Of a stretch of DNA of 9,096 nucleotides, positions 1-6,376 are shown in pieces. Below the pieces are notes generated by a model. That model saw nothing but the letters and a program-made list of their open reading frames with translations, had not been told where the DNA came from and ran no database searches. Each line of letters starts with the position of its first letter. Position 1 is the first letter of the stretch. A program made the position numbers and the translations under genes. The stretch is from Pseudomonadota bacterium. GTDB taxonomy: Bacteria > Pseudomonadota > Gammaproteobacteria > Steroidobacterales > Steroidobacteraceae. The stretch covers positions 1-9,096 of the forward strand of contig CANGMU010000080.1 of the NCBI GenBank assembly GCA_947454665.1, read 5' to 3'.

Positions 1-433
1 CATGAAGAAGAATCTCTCCTGGCTAACGCACGAGGAAACGCAGGCCGTGGCCCGCGACCTTGGCGTGACGCCGGCAGAAGTGACGGAGATGGAGCAGCGC
101 CTGTCGGCGCGGGATGTCTCCTTCGACCCGACGCCGGAGTCGGACGAGGGTGACAGCTACGGCCCGGCGCAGTACTTGCCGGCACCAGACTCGGATCCGG
201 CCATTGCGGCGGAAGCGGAAGAGTGGGAAGGCGATCTGTCTTCGCGACTCGGGCAGGCCATGGCTCGCCTCGATGCGCGCAGCCAGGCCATCCTGCGCCG
301 CCGCTGGATGACGGACGACAAGGCCACGCTGCACGAACTGGCCGCGGAATACGGCGTCTCGGCTGAACGCATCCGCCAGATCGAAACAGCGGCCATGAAG
401 CGCATCAAGGCGCTCATGGCCGAGGCTGCCTGA
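1..433 (+). CDS. rpoH: RNA polymerase heat-shock sigma factor RpoH (sigma-32), C-terminal part, cut by left window edge
   Basis: Only the last 143 residues are in the window. The ATG at 2-4 is an internal methionine: the sequence there aligns with the middle of E. coli RpoH (the LRK...LGW stretch before region 3), so the gene continues to the left. RpoH directs RNA polymerase to heat-shock promoters. Visible parts are a region 3-like segment (LGVTPAEVTEMEQRLSARD), an acidic variable linker with the typical YLP-type motif, and region 4 with the helix-turn-helix that reads the -35 box (TLHELAAEYGVSAERIRQIE, about residues 108-127 of the visible part). The C-terminal AMKRIKALM matches the family end. 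The gene lacks the short insert seen in some beta/Xanthomonas RpoH proteins near the start of region 4. It faces the dioxygenase gene tail to tail with 13 bases between stops. Identification is firm; the paralogue is uncertain without the N-terminus. Confidence 0.95.
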   Translation, partial: MKKNLSWLTHEETQAVARDLGVTPAEVTEMEQRLSARDVSFDPTPESDEGDSYGPAQYLPAPDSDPAIAAEAEEWEGDLSSRLGQAMARLDARSQAILRRRWMTDDKATLHELAAEYGVSAERIRQIETAAMKRIKALMAEAA

Positions 434-441
434 CCGGCAGC
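425..441. other. Short hairpin between converging rpoH and dioxygenase genes
   Basis: A 6-base stem GCTGCC/GGCAGC with loop TGACC spans the rpoH stop codon. There is no T-run on either side, so it is not a standard intrinsic terminator. It is the only hairpin I see in the 13-base gap and could slow converging polymerases, or be chance. Confidence 0.2.
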
Positions 442-446
442 GAGCG

Positions 447-1904
447 CTAGTTCGGCAACTGGCTCGCGTCGGCCCAGTTGCCGTGCAGGCCGGAGCGCAG
501 GCGGATCGGCAGTTTCGCCCGCGCGATCGGTCCTTCCGACAGCTTCAGCGCATCGAGGATGACCAGGTCGGAATAATTCGTGACCAGGTTGTCGACCAGC
601 GCGATCAGGTAGCCATCGCCTTCCGCTGAGCCCTTGTGGCGCGGGATGAAGCAGGGCTCCTGGCAGATCGACTGCGGACCAGCCCACCACGCATCCTGCT
701 TGCCGGTCTGCAGGTCGACGTGCGCGATCTTGTTCATCACGAAGCCCGACATGCGGCCGTTGCCCCCCTCGAAGGGCATATCCGGATCCATCACCAGCAT
801 CCAGCCGTGGCGATAGGGCATGCCTGCATAGCGGTCGTCGATGCGGGGAAATTCGTCGATCCAGTCCGACAACTTCTGCTTGCCGTGGAACTGGTCGCCC
901 TTCGACGCCATGTCCACGGTCCAGCGCGTGAGGAAAGGCCCGCCCGCGATCGGATCGAAGGGTGCACCGTGCACGTCGGGGAAGAACGGAAACACATTGC
1001 CCTTGGCTTCCGGCACGTCGAAGTGGATCTTCGAACCGTCCTGGAAGGCATTCATGACGTGGCTTGCGAAGCTCGTCGGCGCCGTGAACCAGCGCATGTC
1101 CTTCTCCGTGCCATTGCGCGGCAAGATGCCCAGCCACACTGGCAAGCTGGTGTCGAAACCGAAATGCGGCAGGCGTGCTTCGAGACGCCCCCAGGAGCTC
1201 ACGATCGGAATCGTATGGAAGATTGCATGGTCTTCGGTGATCGCGAAGTCATGCATCATGCAGTAGTACTTGTTCTGGAACGGGATCTCCGTCACGACCT
1301 GCCCTTGCGGATCGATCTCGAAGTAAGTCATGTCCGTCGTCAACAGGCCTTTCGTCGCATAGCCAAAGCCACAGAAGTTGCCGGTCTTCGGATCGATCTT
1401 CGGATGTGCACAAAAGGTCTGTGATTTCAGCGCGCCGTTGAAATCGGTGTAGCCCTTGCTCTCCAGCGTCAGCGGGTCCATCAGGAAACACGGGCTGTCT
1501 TCCTTCATCGCGTACAACTGGCCCGCATGCACCATCACGTTGGTGTTGGCTGTGCCGCGGATGCGGCCCTTCACGCTCTCATCATCGGTGAGCGGATTGC
1601 GGTACTGACCGAACAGCGAACGACCCGCTTCGCGCTCGAGCTTCCACTTGTCGGTCTGCACATAGCGTTGCTTGAAGTCGATGGTGCCGTTGTGGACGCG
1701 GAACATCGTCACCATGCCGTCGCCGTTGAAGAACTGGTCGTCTTCGAACTTCGGCGCGAACTGCGCGTCGGGATGCACGCGATGGAACGTGCCGTCGAGT
1801 TGCGAGGGCACTTCGCCTTCGAGCTCCACGTCGCGGATGTCGCCTTCCAGGCGGATCGGACGCAGCGTGCCGGTGAAGCCTCGGGTCTTCGGGTAGTGGG
1901 ACAT
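447..1904 (-). CDS. Lignostilbene-alpha,beta-dioxygenase-type carotenoid cleavage oxygenase
   Basis: A 485-residue cytosolic non-haem iron dioxygenase of the carotenoid oxygenase (RPE65) family, the usual length for bacterial members. The family folds as a seven-bladed propeller with iron held by four histidines, seen here as H167 (CAHPK), H218 (MMHDF), H282 (ASHVMNAF) and H474 (GLHGNW). The N-terminal third carries F59 (DQFFNGDG), Y101 (GQYRNP) and K134 (AMKEDSPC), which match, as I recall them, the residues that hold the phenolic substrate in LsdA/NOV1. This points to cleavage of the central double bond of 4-hydroxystilbenes (lignostilbene, resveratrol) to two aldehydes, rather than of carotenoids. 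No signal peptide is seen. The start is the ATG at 1904, preceded by GGAG with 6 bases between. The frame stays open 55 codons further upstream, but that stretch has no family similarity. No obvious operon partner. Family assignment is firm; exact substrate is inferred. Confidence 0.93.
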   Translation of the reverse strand: MSHYPKTRGFTGTLRPIRLEGDIRDVELEGEVPSQLDGTFHRVHPDAQFAPKFEDDQFFNGDGMVTMFRVHNGTIDFKQRYVQTDKWKLEREAGRSLFGQYRNPLTDDESVKGRIRGTANTNVMVHAGQLYAMKEDSPCFLMDPLTLESKGYTDFNGALKSQTFCAHPKIDPKTGNFCGFGYATKGLLTTDMTYFEIDPQGQVVTEIPFQNKYYCMMHDFAITEDHAIFHTIPIVSSWGRLEARLPHFGFDTSLPVWLGILPRNGTEKDMRWFTAPTSFASHVMNAFQDGSKIHFDVPEAKGNVFPFFPDVHGAPFDPIAGGPFLTRWTVDMASKGDQFHGKQKLSDWIDEFPRIDDRYAGMPYRHGWMLVMDPDMPFEGGNGRMSGFVMNKIAHVDLQTGKQDAWWAGPQSICQEPCFIPRHKGSAEGDGYLIALVDNLVTNYSDLVILDALKLSEGPIARAKLPIRLRSGLHGNWADASQLPN

Positions 1905-2080
1905 CGCGTGCTCCGGTCTGTTGTGCAGGCAACCGATGCTAGGTACCGGGCCGCCGGCCGTCAGTCGTGGCTTTCCACGATCCGGCACGGTCCGTTCCGA
2001 GTTGCGTAAAAACACCATTGTTTTTTCCATGAACTCAGGGTTATTCTCGACTCCGTGGTCGCGAGACATAGCCCTAAGCG

Positions 2081-2103
2081 GCTGATTTGCTGACGCAATC
2101 AGC
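2081..2103. promoter_or_regulatory. Inverted repeat upstream of the dioxygenase gene, possible operator
   Basis: Arms GCTGATT (2081-2087) and AATCAGC (2097-2103) are perfect, with 9 bases between. The repeat lies 176 bases upstream of the dioxygenase start and next to an AT-richer stretch. Size and spacing suit a dimeric regulator, but I find no convincing -35/-10 pair beside it and no regulator gene nearby, so the role is a guess. Confidence 0.3.
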
Positions 2104-2132
2104 TGACATGTGGGTTCCGGGGTACAAACTCT

Positions 2133-2461
2133 GGCCGCGGCCGCCGCGATGTTGATGCGGGAGACTCACACCCGCCGGGGGACGAAGACGGGACAGGTAC
2201 GGAAAGGATAGAAACCCAGACGATCCACATCAGCACGGACATGCGGTGACACAAAGGGCCTGGTCCCTGTGCATTGCGGAATCCCGCCCGAAAGGGAGCG
2301 CGAATCGACGCGCAGGCCGCGCAATTGAACGGCCGGACCGAAAGGTCCTGGAATTCCAGCCGAAAACATTAGCTGCTGGTGTTCAGTGCCCAGTGCGACT
2401 GACTCGAGATTGATCTGAGGCGAGAAGAAAACTGAAAACCCCGCTCTGCGGGGTTTTTTTT
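2133..2461 (+). ncRNA. Candidate structured non-coding RNA of unknown family
   Basis: A run of hairpins fills this stretch. They are GCGGG/CCCGC (2157-2175), CAC-AGGG/CCCT-GTG with a two-base bulge (2250-2271), CCC-GAAA-GGG (2287-2296), GCGCG/CGCGC (2298-2313), GGCCG/CGGCC (2315-2334), GGACC-GAAA-GGTCC (2335-2348) and the palindrome CTGGAATTCCAG (2348-2359). A strong terminator with eight T on the + strand closes it. Two loops are GNRA-type (GAAA) only when read on the + strand, and the terminator has its best T-run on the same strand although no + strand protein gene precedes it; both favour a + strand transcript. The 5' end is uncertain; a weak -10-like TACAAA is at 2123-2128 without a good -35. 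A riboswitch, a small regulatory RNA, or selfish palindromic repeats are alternatives. Confidence 0.3.
2435..2461 (+). terminator. Strong intrinsic terminator, probably bidirectional
   Basis: Stem AAAACCCCGC (2435-2444), loop TCT, stem GCGGGGTTTT (2448-2457), T-run from 2454 to 2461. On the + strand it would end any transcript from the intergenic region. On the - strand it lies a few bases after the vapC stop and is followed by a broken T-run (TTTTCAGTTTTCTT), so it probably also ends vapBC. Confidence 0.9.
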
Positions 2462-2465
2462 CGCC

Positions 2466-2819
2466 CTAGTGTTTCTGCAAGGCCTGGGCTGCCAGCGCCA
2501 GCCGCCGATCCAGGCTCCACAGCTGTACGCCAGCCTTCTGGGACGACGCCAGTAACGCGGTGTCGACCCACCCCAGACCGCGGCCGTGCAGACCGTGCTG
2601 AGCGATGAACCGCAAGACCTCGTCGTCCGAAACGACAGGCAGCGTCGGCAATGCCTTGAGATAGCCAAGGATCTCTGCACGACGGCTCAACGAGCCACAG
2701 GCCAGCTCGCCGATGACCCACGGATGCACGCAAACCTGGTTGTCGAGCAGAAGCGCGGACAAGCGCGGACTGCCGTGGCGCAGGTGCTCCACCCAGCAGG
2801 ATGTATCCACCAGGAACAT
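2466..2819 (-). CDS. vapC: VapC-family PIN-domain ribonuclease toxin
   Basis: A 117-residue single PIN domain of normal VapC length; such toxins cut tRNA or rRNA with a magnesium-dependent acidic site and are held inactive by the partner VapB. The acidic residues are all present: D5 in FLVDTSCW, E38 in VIGEL, D86 in GWVDTALL and D104 in SLDRRL, so the toxin looks active. The start is taken as the ATG at 2819, because most homologues begin directly before the LVDTS strand; it shares one base with the vapB stop (TGATG). A GTG at 2822 would give one more residue and a 4-base overlap. No strong ribosome binding site precedes it, so translation is probably coupled to vapB, keeping toxin below antitoxin. 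A perfect 10-base tandem duplication lies at 2751-2770 inside the gene. RNA target unknown. Confidence 0.93.
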   Translation of the reverse strand: MFLVDTSCWVEHLRHGSPRLSALLLDNQVCVHPWVIGELACGSLSRRAEILGYLKALPTLPVVSDDEVLRFIAQHGLHGRGLGWVDTALLASSQKAGVQLWSLDRRLALAAQALQKH

Positions 2820-3022
2820 CACGGGGCCGTCGACCGCCTGCGCGGCACCGGCTTCATCCGCTTCTCGCTGCCTCCGAGTTCCGCCAACCGCCGCGCGCTC
2901 TCCCTGGCGATCAAAGCTTCCAGGCCGGCGTGTACGACCGCGGTTTTCTCGGCCAGGCCGGTCAATGCACGCGCGCGATCGACGAGCGCGTCGTCAAGGA
3001 TTAGCGTGGTTCTCATATGCAT
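2819..3022 (-). CDS. vapB: VapB-family antitoxin (type II toxin-antitoxin)
   Basis: A 67-residue protein that neutralises VapC and represses its own promoter. The N-terminal part MRTTLILDD followed by the helix ALVDRARALTG and the helix AVVHAGLEALIAR is the ribbon-helix-helix-like DNA-binding pattern of the VapB family often annotated as DUF2191 (PF09957). The rest (residues about 40-67, rich in Arg, Lys and Pro) would be the flexible part that wraps the toxin. The start is the ATG at 3022, with AAGGG 7 bases before it; a second in-frame ATG follows at 3016 and is also possible. The open frame runs further upstream without family similarity. The gene overlaps vapC at its stop, the standard antitoxin-first order. 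Its start codon lies inside a perfect inverted repeat, which suggests autoregulation. Confidence 0.9.
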   Translation of the reverse strand: MHMRTTLILDDALVDRARALTGLAEKTAVVHAGLEALIARESARRLAELGGSEKRMKPVPRRRSTAP

Positions 3023-3046
3023 CAGAATGCCCTTTTGATGCATATG
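3014..3046. promoter_or_regulatory. Perfect 11-base inverted repeat over the vapB start, probable VapBC operator
   Basis: Arms CATATGCATCA (3014-3024) and TGATGCATATG (3036-3046) are exact reverse complements with an 11-base spacer, so their centres are 22 bases apart, about two helix turns. The element covers both possible vapB start codons, and the spacer holds the AAGGG ribosome binding site. Autoregulation through such repeats is usual for VapBC; that this is the operator is inferred. In the transcript the same arms could form a hairpin presenting the ribosome site in its loop. Confidence 0.65.
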
Positions 3047-3061
3047 GGACAAGCATCGTTT

Positions 3062-3082
3062 GGGAGACGCAAAGCGTCGCCC
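3062..3082. promoter_or_regulatory. Second inverted repeat upstream of vapB
   Basis: GGG-A-GACGC, spacer AAA, GCGTC-G-CCC: 8 of 9 positions pair. It lies 40-60 bases upstream of the vapB start, where a -35 region or a second operator could be. It has no T-run, so it is not a terminator. Role unknown. Confidence 0.35.
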
Positions 3083-3140
3083 GGCAGACCGAAGTGCGCC
3101 ACCCGACATTGCGGCGCGAACTTCCGATAACCAGGCCTGC

Positions 3141-3169
3141 AAAAGAAAAGGGGCCCGAAGGCCCCCTTT
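3141..3169 (-). terminator. Intrinsic terminator of the TonB-dependent receptor gene
   Basis: Read on the - strand: stem AAAGGGGGCC, loop TTCG, stem GGCCCCTTTT (one G-T pair), then CTTTT. It begins about 25 bases after the receptor stop and closes that transcription unit before vapBC. Confidence 0.9.
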
Positions 3170-3194
3170 CAATCCATCAACGCCGGGAGGCGTA

Positions 3195-5612
3195 TCAGAA
3201 CTTGCGCTTGAAGGTCAGCGCGAACTCACGCGGACGACCCGGCTGGGCATCCGTCGTGCCGGCACCGGCGGTGTTGTAGGAGTCGCCACGCGACACCATG
3301 TACCACTTGTCCGTGAGGTTGGTCAGCTCGAGGGCCGACTCCCACTTGCCGCCGTCCTGCTTCCACATCAGACGCGCATTAACCAGCGAGTAGGCGTTGA
3401 TGTACGCCGTCGGCAGGTTGTTGCCGTTGGTGAAGAGGCCACCCTGGTAGCTGTAGTCGACGCGCGGCGTCAGCGTACCGCCAGCCAGCGCGACGTCGTA
3501 CTGCACGCCGGCGCTGTACTTCTGCTTCGGCATGAACGGCGCATCGTAGCTCGTCTTGTACGGCGAGCCCGCCGGCAGACGGTCATAGCTGAAGTCGATG
3601 TAGCTGGCCGACGCGTCGATCGAGAAGCCACCGAACGGACGGTAGACGATCTCGAGCTCGGCGCCTTCGATGGTCGCGTCGCCGGCGTTGGCGATCACGC
3701 CGCAGGGACCCGGGATGTTGTTGTTGAACTGCGGGCAGGTGCTCAGGCCCAGCTGCAGGTCCTTGTACTTCGACTGGAAGACCGCGCCGTTGAGGCGGAG
3801 CTTGCGGTCGAACAGATCGACCTTGGCGCCGAGCTCGTAGGACGTCAGCTTCTCCGGGTTGAACGGCTGGGCCTGGCCCGGCACGAACGGACGCGGGCTG
3901 ATGCCACCACCCTTGAAGCCGGTGGCAACCTGCGCATAGGTCATCACCTCGTCGTTCCAGCGGTACTGGAGGGCAACACGGTAGTCCACGTTGCTGGCAT
4001 CGTAGTTGGTGTGCACGCCGTTGAGCGCGCCGAGGAACGGATGCACCGTGCCATCACGCGACAGGCGCACGAAGGTGTAATCCTTGTGCTCCTTCGTGTA
4101 GCGAACGCCGGTGGTGCCCGTCAGCTTGTCCGTGAAGGTGTAGCCCAGGTGACCGAAGACCGCCTTGGTGTTGGCGTTTGTGGTGTCGTTCTGCTGGAAC
4201 TGCAGCGGGTAGTTGCTGGTGTAACGCAGGTCCTGCGCCGACATGTAGCGCGACGTCTGGTCCTGGTAGAAGCCACCCAGGGTGTAATCCACCTTGCCCG
4301 CGAGCGCCGTGCCGTTCAGGCGCAGCTCCTCGGCGAAGGAGTGGAACGGCAGGTGGCCGTCACCCAGCTGGGTCGACATCGGCGACGTGTCGTTGTCGTT
4401 CGTGAAGCCCGAGTCGTATTCACGGTAGGCCGTGACCGACTTCAGCTTCAGCGCGTCGCTGATCTTCCAGTCGATGTTCAGCGCGGCGCCGCCGCCGTCG
4501 AAGTACATGCCCGGACGGGCGGACTGGGCCACCAACGGATAGTTCACCAGCTTCGAGGGCGGCGTGGTGTTGTAGATCGGGTTGTAGGCGCCCGACACGT
4601 TAACCGTGCCGTTGTACGGACCGGCCGCGTTGGCGAACGTCGCGTAGGTCTTGTACGAGCCGTAACCCGTCACGAAGGCCGTGCCGGACACGTCGTTGGC
4701 CGGGTTGGCATCGTAGGTCGGCTGGATGTTGGCCAGGATGGCAGCCGACTGCGGCTTGTAGTCCAGCAGCACCATGCCGGTCGGATTGCGATGGTCCGAA
4801 GTCCAGTCGCCCGACAGGTTGAACTCGAGGTCGTCGCTCGCGATCAGGCGCAACTGGGCGCGGACCGCGCTGAAGTTCACGTTGCTGTCGCGGTCGACGA
4901 GGCAGCCCGCCGTCGTGGCGCGGGTGGCCTGGATGCCATACGGATTGCTCGGGTTGGCGCAGCCGTAGTCGATGCGATCGACGTAACCGTCCTGCTGCTT
5001 GCTGACGCCGGAGATGCGGGCAAACAGGTTGTCGCTGAGCGCGAAGTCGGCGCTGGCACGGAGGTCCATGCGCTTGCGCGAGCCCCAGGTGACTGCCAGC
5101 GAGCCCGTGTCGTCGCCCTTCGGGGCCTTCGAGTAGAGCTTCACGGCGCCGCCGATCGAGTTCTTGCCGGCCAGCGTGCCCTGCGGGCCGCGCAGGATTT
5201 CGACGCGCTCGAGGTCGAGCAGGTCGAGGACCGAGCCCGTCATCGTCGCGTAGTACACGTCGTCGACGTAGATGCCGACGCCCGGCTCGACGGCCGGGTT
5301 GAAGTCCGTCTGGCCGACGCCGCGGATCGAGGCGGCGATGGCCGGACCGAACTGCGCGCTCTGCTGCTTCAGCGTGACGTTCGGCGCCTGGTTCGTGATC
5401 TCGGTGATGTTCGTCTGGTTGCGCGACTCGAGCAGCGCAGCCGACATGGCCGTGATGGCCAGCGGCGTGTCCTGCAGGTTCTGCTCGCGGAACTGCGCGG
5501 TAACGACAACCTCGGCGAGGTCATCGGCGGCATAGACGGTCGGAACCAGCGCCGAAACGGCGGTCAGCCCGAGGGCAAGGCGGATCGCCGTGCGGACGGA
5601 AGCATGCTTCAT
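3195..5612 (-). CDS. TonB-dependent outer-membrane receptor
   Basis: An 805-residue receptor that imports a scarce or bulky ligand through the outer membrane using energy passed from TonB-ExbB-ExbD. Residues 1-28 form a signal peptide (KHASVR, hydrophobic core, cleavage likely after VYA). A TonB box-like stretch AEVVVTA follows at 33-39, then the plug domain (about 48-163) with PLAIT, IRGVGQ, GIYVDDV and the family motif RGPQGTL at 141-147. The remainder is the beta-barrel, ending in REFALTFKRKF with the terminal Phe typical of outer-membrane proteins. Two cysteine pairs in predicted loops (CANP...GC and CPQF...PC) may form disulfides. The start is the ATG at 5612, with GGGGA upstream; an ATG 10 codons earlier lacks support. 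No siderophore genes are near, so the ligand is open; the dioxygenase 1.3 kb away makes an aromatic ligand conceivable. It has its own terminator. Confidence 0.95.
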   Translation of the reverse strand: MKHASVRTAIRLALGLTAVSALVPTVYAADDLAEVVVTAQFREQNLQDTPLAITAMSAALLESRNQTNITEITNQAPNVTLKQQSAQFGPAIAASIRGVGQTDFNPAVEPGVGIYVDDVYYATMTGSVLDLLDLERVEILRGPQGTLAGKNSIGGAVKLYSKAPKGDDTGSLAVTWGSRKRMDLRASADFALSDNLFARISGVSKQQDGYVDRIDYGCANPSNPYGIQATRATTAGCLVDRDSNVNFSAVRAQLRLIASDDLEFNLSGDWTSDHRNPTGMVLLDYKPQSAAILANIQPTYDANPANDVSGTAFVTGYGSYKTYATFANAAGPYNGTVNVSGAYNPIYNTTPPSKLVNYPLVAQSARPGMYFDGGGAALNIDWKISDALKLKSVTAYREYDSGFTNDNDTSPMSTQLGDGHLPFHSFAEELRLNGTALAGKVDYTLGGFYQDQTSRYMSAQDLRYTSNYPLQFQQNDTTNANTKAVFGHLGYTFTDKLTGTTGVRYTKEHKDYTFVRLSRDGTVHPFLGALNGVHTNYDASNVDYRVALQYRWNDEVMTYAQVATGFKGGGISPRPFVPGQAQPFNPEKLTSYELGAKVDLFDRKLRLNGAVFQSKYKDLQLGLSTCPQFNNNIPGPCGVIANAGDATIEGAELEIVYRPFGGFSIDASASYIDFSYDRLPAGSPYKTSYDAPFMPKQKYSAGVQYDVALAGGTLTPRVDYSYQGGLFTNGNNLPTAYINAYSLVNARLMWKQDGGKWESALELTNLTDKWYMVSRGDSYNTAGAGTTDAQPGRPREFALTFKRKF

Positions 5613-5638
5613 GAAGTCTTTCCCCTGTTGTTTGGAGT

Positions 5639-5654
5639 CCACGCCGGGGCGTGG
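5639..5654. promoter_or_regulatory. Inverted repeat in the leader of the receptor gene
   Basis: CCACGCC and GGCGTGG are perfect arms separated by two bases, 27 bases upstream of the receptor start. Between a -10-like box and the ribosome site it could be a repressor site or a leader hairpin. Confidence 0.35.
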
Positions 5655-5663
5655 ATGAGCCGC

Positions 5664-5669
5664 ATCATA
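5664..5669 (-). promoter_or_regulatory. Candidate -10 box for the receptor gene
   Basis: TATGAT on the - strand matches five of six consensus positions and lies 51 bases before the receptor start. No good -35 hexamer is found 16-18 bases upstream, so it may need an activator. It sits in the 95-base gap between the cysteine-cluster gene and the receptor gene. Confidence 0.35.
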
Positions 5670-5707
5670 CCTGCAGGCGAGGCAGACCTACAGGCCCTGA
5701 TTTCAGG

Positions 5708-6325
5708 CTATTCGTCGCCCAGCAGGTCGCGGACGGTGTGGCCGGGGGAATTGAGGATCGGCACGGACCCGGATTCGGCCAGATAGTCGCTTTCGCGCAA
5801 CAAAGCCTTGCGCCAGGGCTGTCCGGCGTCGTCATGGCGGCCGCAGTGGGTGAAGGTGGCATAGCCCGGGTAGCCCGGCTGGCGGTACGGGTCCTCCCCG
5901 GCATGGGCCACCGGCTTCACGGCCTTGCCGTTCTTTTCCTGCAGCGGGAAGAGCCAGCAGGTGGAAGGCTTGAAGGTCCACGGGTGCATGCCGCGTTCGC
6001 GACCGAGCTTCTCGAGCTCGCAGAAGCCCTGTTTGTCCGCGAAGACACAGCGCGTGCGCGGGAAGTGCTTCGGGAAGGACGGGTTCTTGTAGTCGTGCGG
6101 CTTGGTCGCCGTCTTGCGGCCGAAGTGCTTGCCGTTCCACCAGCCGGCGACGATGTATTCCTTCGGCAGCTTCGCGCGCAGCGAAGGCAGCCGCTTCACG
6201 AGATCGTGCAGGAAGGACTCTTCCTGCTGGTCCAGGTAGACGCCGTCGTGGCAACACATGGCTTCGCAGGCCTTCACGTCGCAGACGGAGAGCTTGAGCG
6301 AAGGAGGCCGGGATGCGGTGGTCAT
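5708..6325 (-). CDS. Cysteine-cluster protein (YkgJ/DUF3109-like), function unknown
   Basis: A 205-residue soluble protein with eight cysteines: C15, C20, C24, C25, C93, C102, C123 and C161. The order C-x4-C-x3-CC-x-DG early, then TRCVFADKQGFCELE and HPWTFKPSTCWLFPL, is the pattern of the YkgJ/DUF3109 group, whose clustered cysteines are thought to bind zinc or an iron-sulfur cluster; no reaction is established. The C-terminus ends in a helix VRDLLGDE. No signal peptide or membrane segment is seen. The start is the ATG at 6325; the frame is open 93 codons further, but that part overlaps the divergent + strand gene and has no similarity. Only a weak ribosome site (CGGG) precedes it. It lies 95 bases upstream of the receptor gene on the same strand and could be co-transcribed with it. 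Family call good, role unknown. Confidence 0.82.
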   Translation of the reverse strand: MTTASRPPSLKLSVCDVKACEAMCCHDGVYLDQQEESFLHDLVKRLPSLRAKLPKEYIVAGWWNGKHFGRKTATKPHDYKNPSFPKHFPRTRCVFADKQGFCELEKLGRERGMHPWTFKPSTCWLFPLQEKNGKAVKPVAHAGEDPYRQPGYPGYATFTHCGRHDDAGQPWRKALLRESDYLAESGSVPILNSPGHTVRDLLGDE

Positions 6326-6331
6326 GCCCGA

Positions 6332-6356
6332 ACGATAGCAGTATCGTCGCGCGACG
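6332..6356. promoter_or_regulatory. Two overlapping palindromes in the divergent spacer
   Basis: ACGATA-GCAG-TATCGT (6332-6347) and the perfect 12-base palindrome CGTCGCGCGACG (6345-6356) fill half of the 51 bases between the two divergent starts (6325 and 6377). Any promoter for either gene must overlap them. TATCGT on either strand is a four-of-six -10 match. A shared operator is plausible but not shown. Confidence 0.4.
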
Positions 6357-6376
6357 CCAGCCAGCCCGGTGCCTGC

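Larger units (their letters stand above)
1905..2465. other. Gene-free intergenic region of about 560 bases, hairpin-rich in its right half
   Basis: No open frame here has a credible start, coding pattern or recognisable product. The left part (1905-2080) is the upstream region of the dioxygenase gene and holds the 55-codon open extension of its frame. The middle holds an inverted repeat at 2081-2103. From about 2133 on, palindromes follow each other closely up to the terminator at 2435-2461. Nothing resembles tRNA, tmRNA, RNase P RNA, SRP RNA or 6S RNA by the signature stretches I know. Confidence 0.7.

Noticed and set aside
1905..2069. A 55-residue N-terminal extension of the dioxygenase
   Set aside because: The frame is open, but the known family starts at the MSHYPKTRGF position, which has its own GGAG ribosome site.
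2160..2352. A CsrA-sponge RNA (CsrB/RsmZ type), because of ten GGA triplets before a terminator
   Set aside because: Most GGA triplets are not in hairpin loops and lack the A-N-GGA context; GC-rich DNA gives several by chance.
2348..2359. CTGGAATTCCAG as a cloning scar (it contains an EcoRI site)
   Set aside because: No vector or linker sequence surrounds it, and it fits as one in a row of natural hairpins.
2166..2369. A 67-codon open frame on the - strand in the intergenic region
   Set aside because: No ribosome site, no recognisable motif, and it covers the hairpin run; more likely chance.
3060..5786. A 908-codon open frame on the + strand opposite the TonB receptor
   Set aside because: It is a shadow of the GC-rich receptor gene: its translation is a monotonous Arg/Val/Ala/Gly mix without domains, while the opposite strand has signal peptide, plug and barrel.
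5651..6376. A 242-residue N-terminal extension of the paraoxonase-like protein
   Set aside because: It lies opposite the cysteine-cluster gene and would bury the clear signal peptide beginning at 6377.
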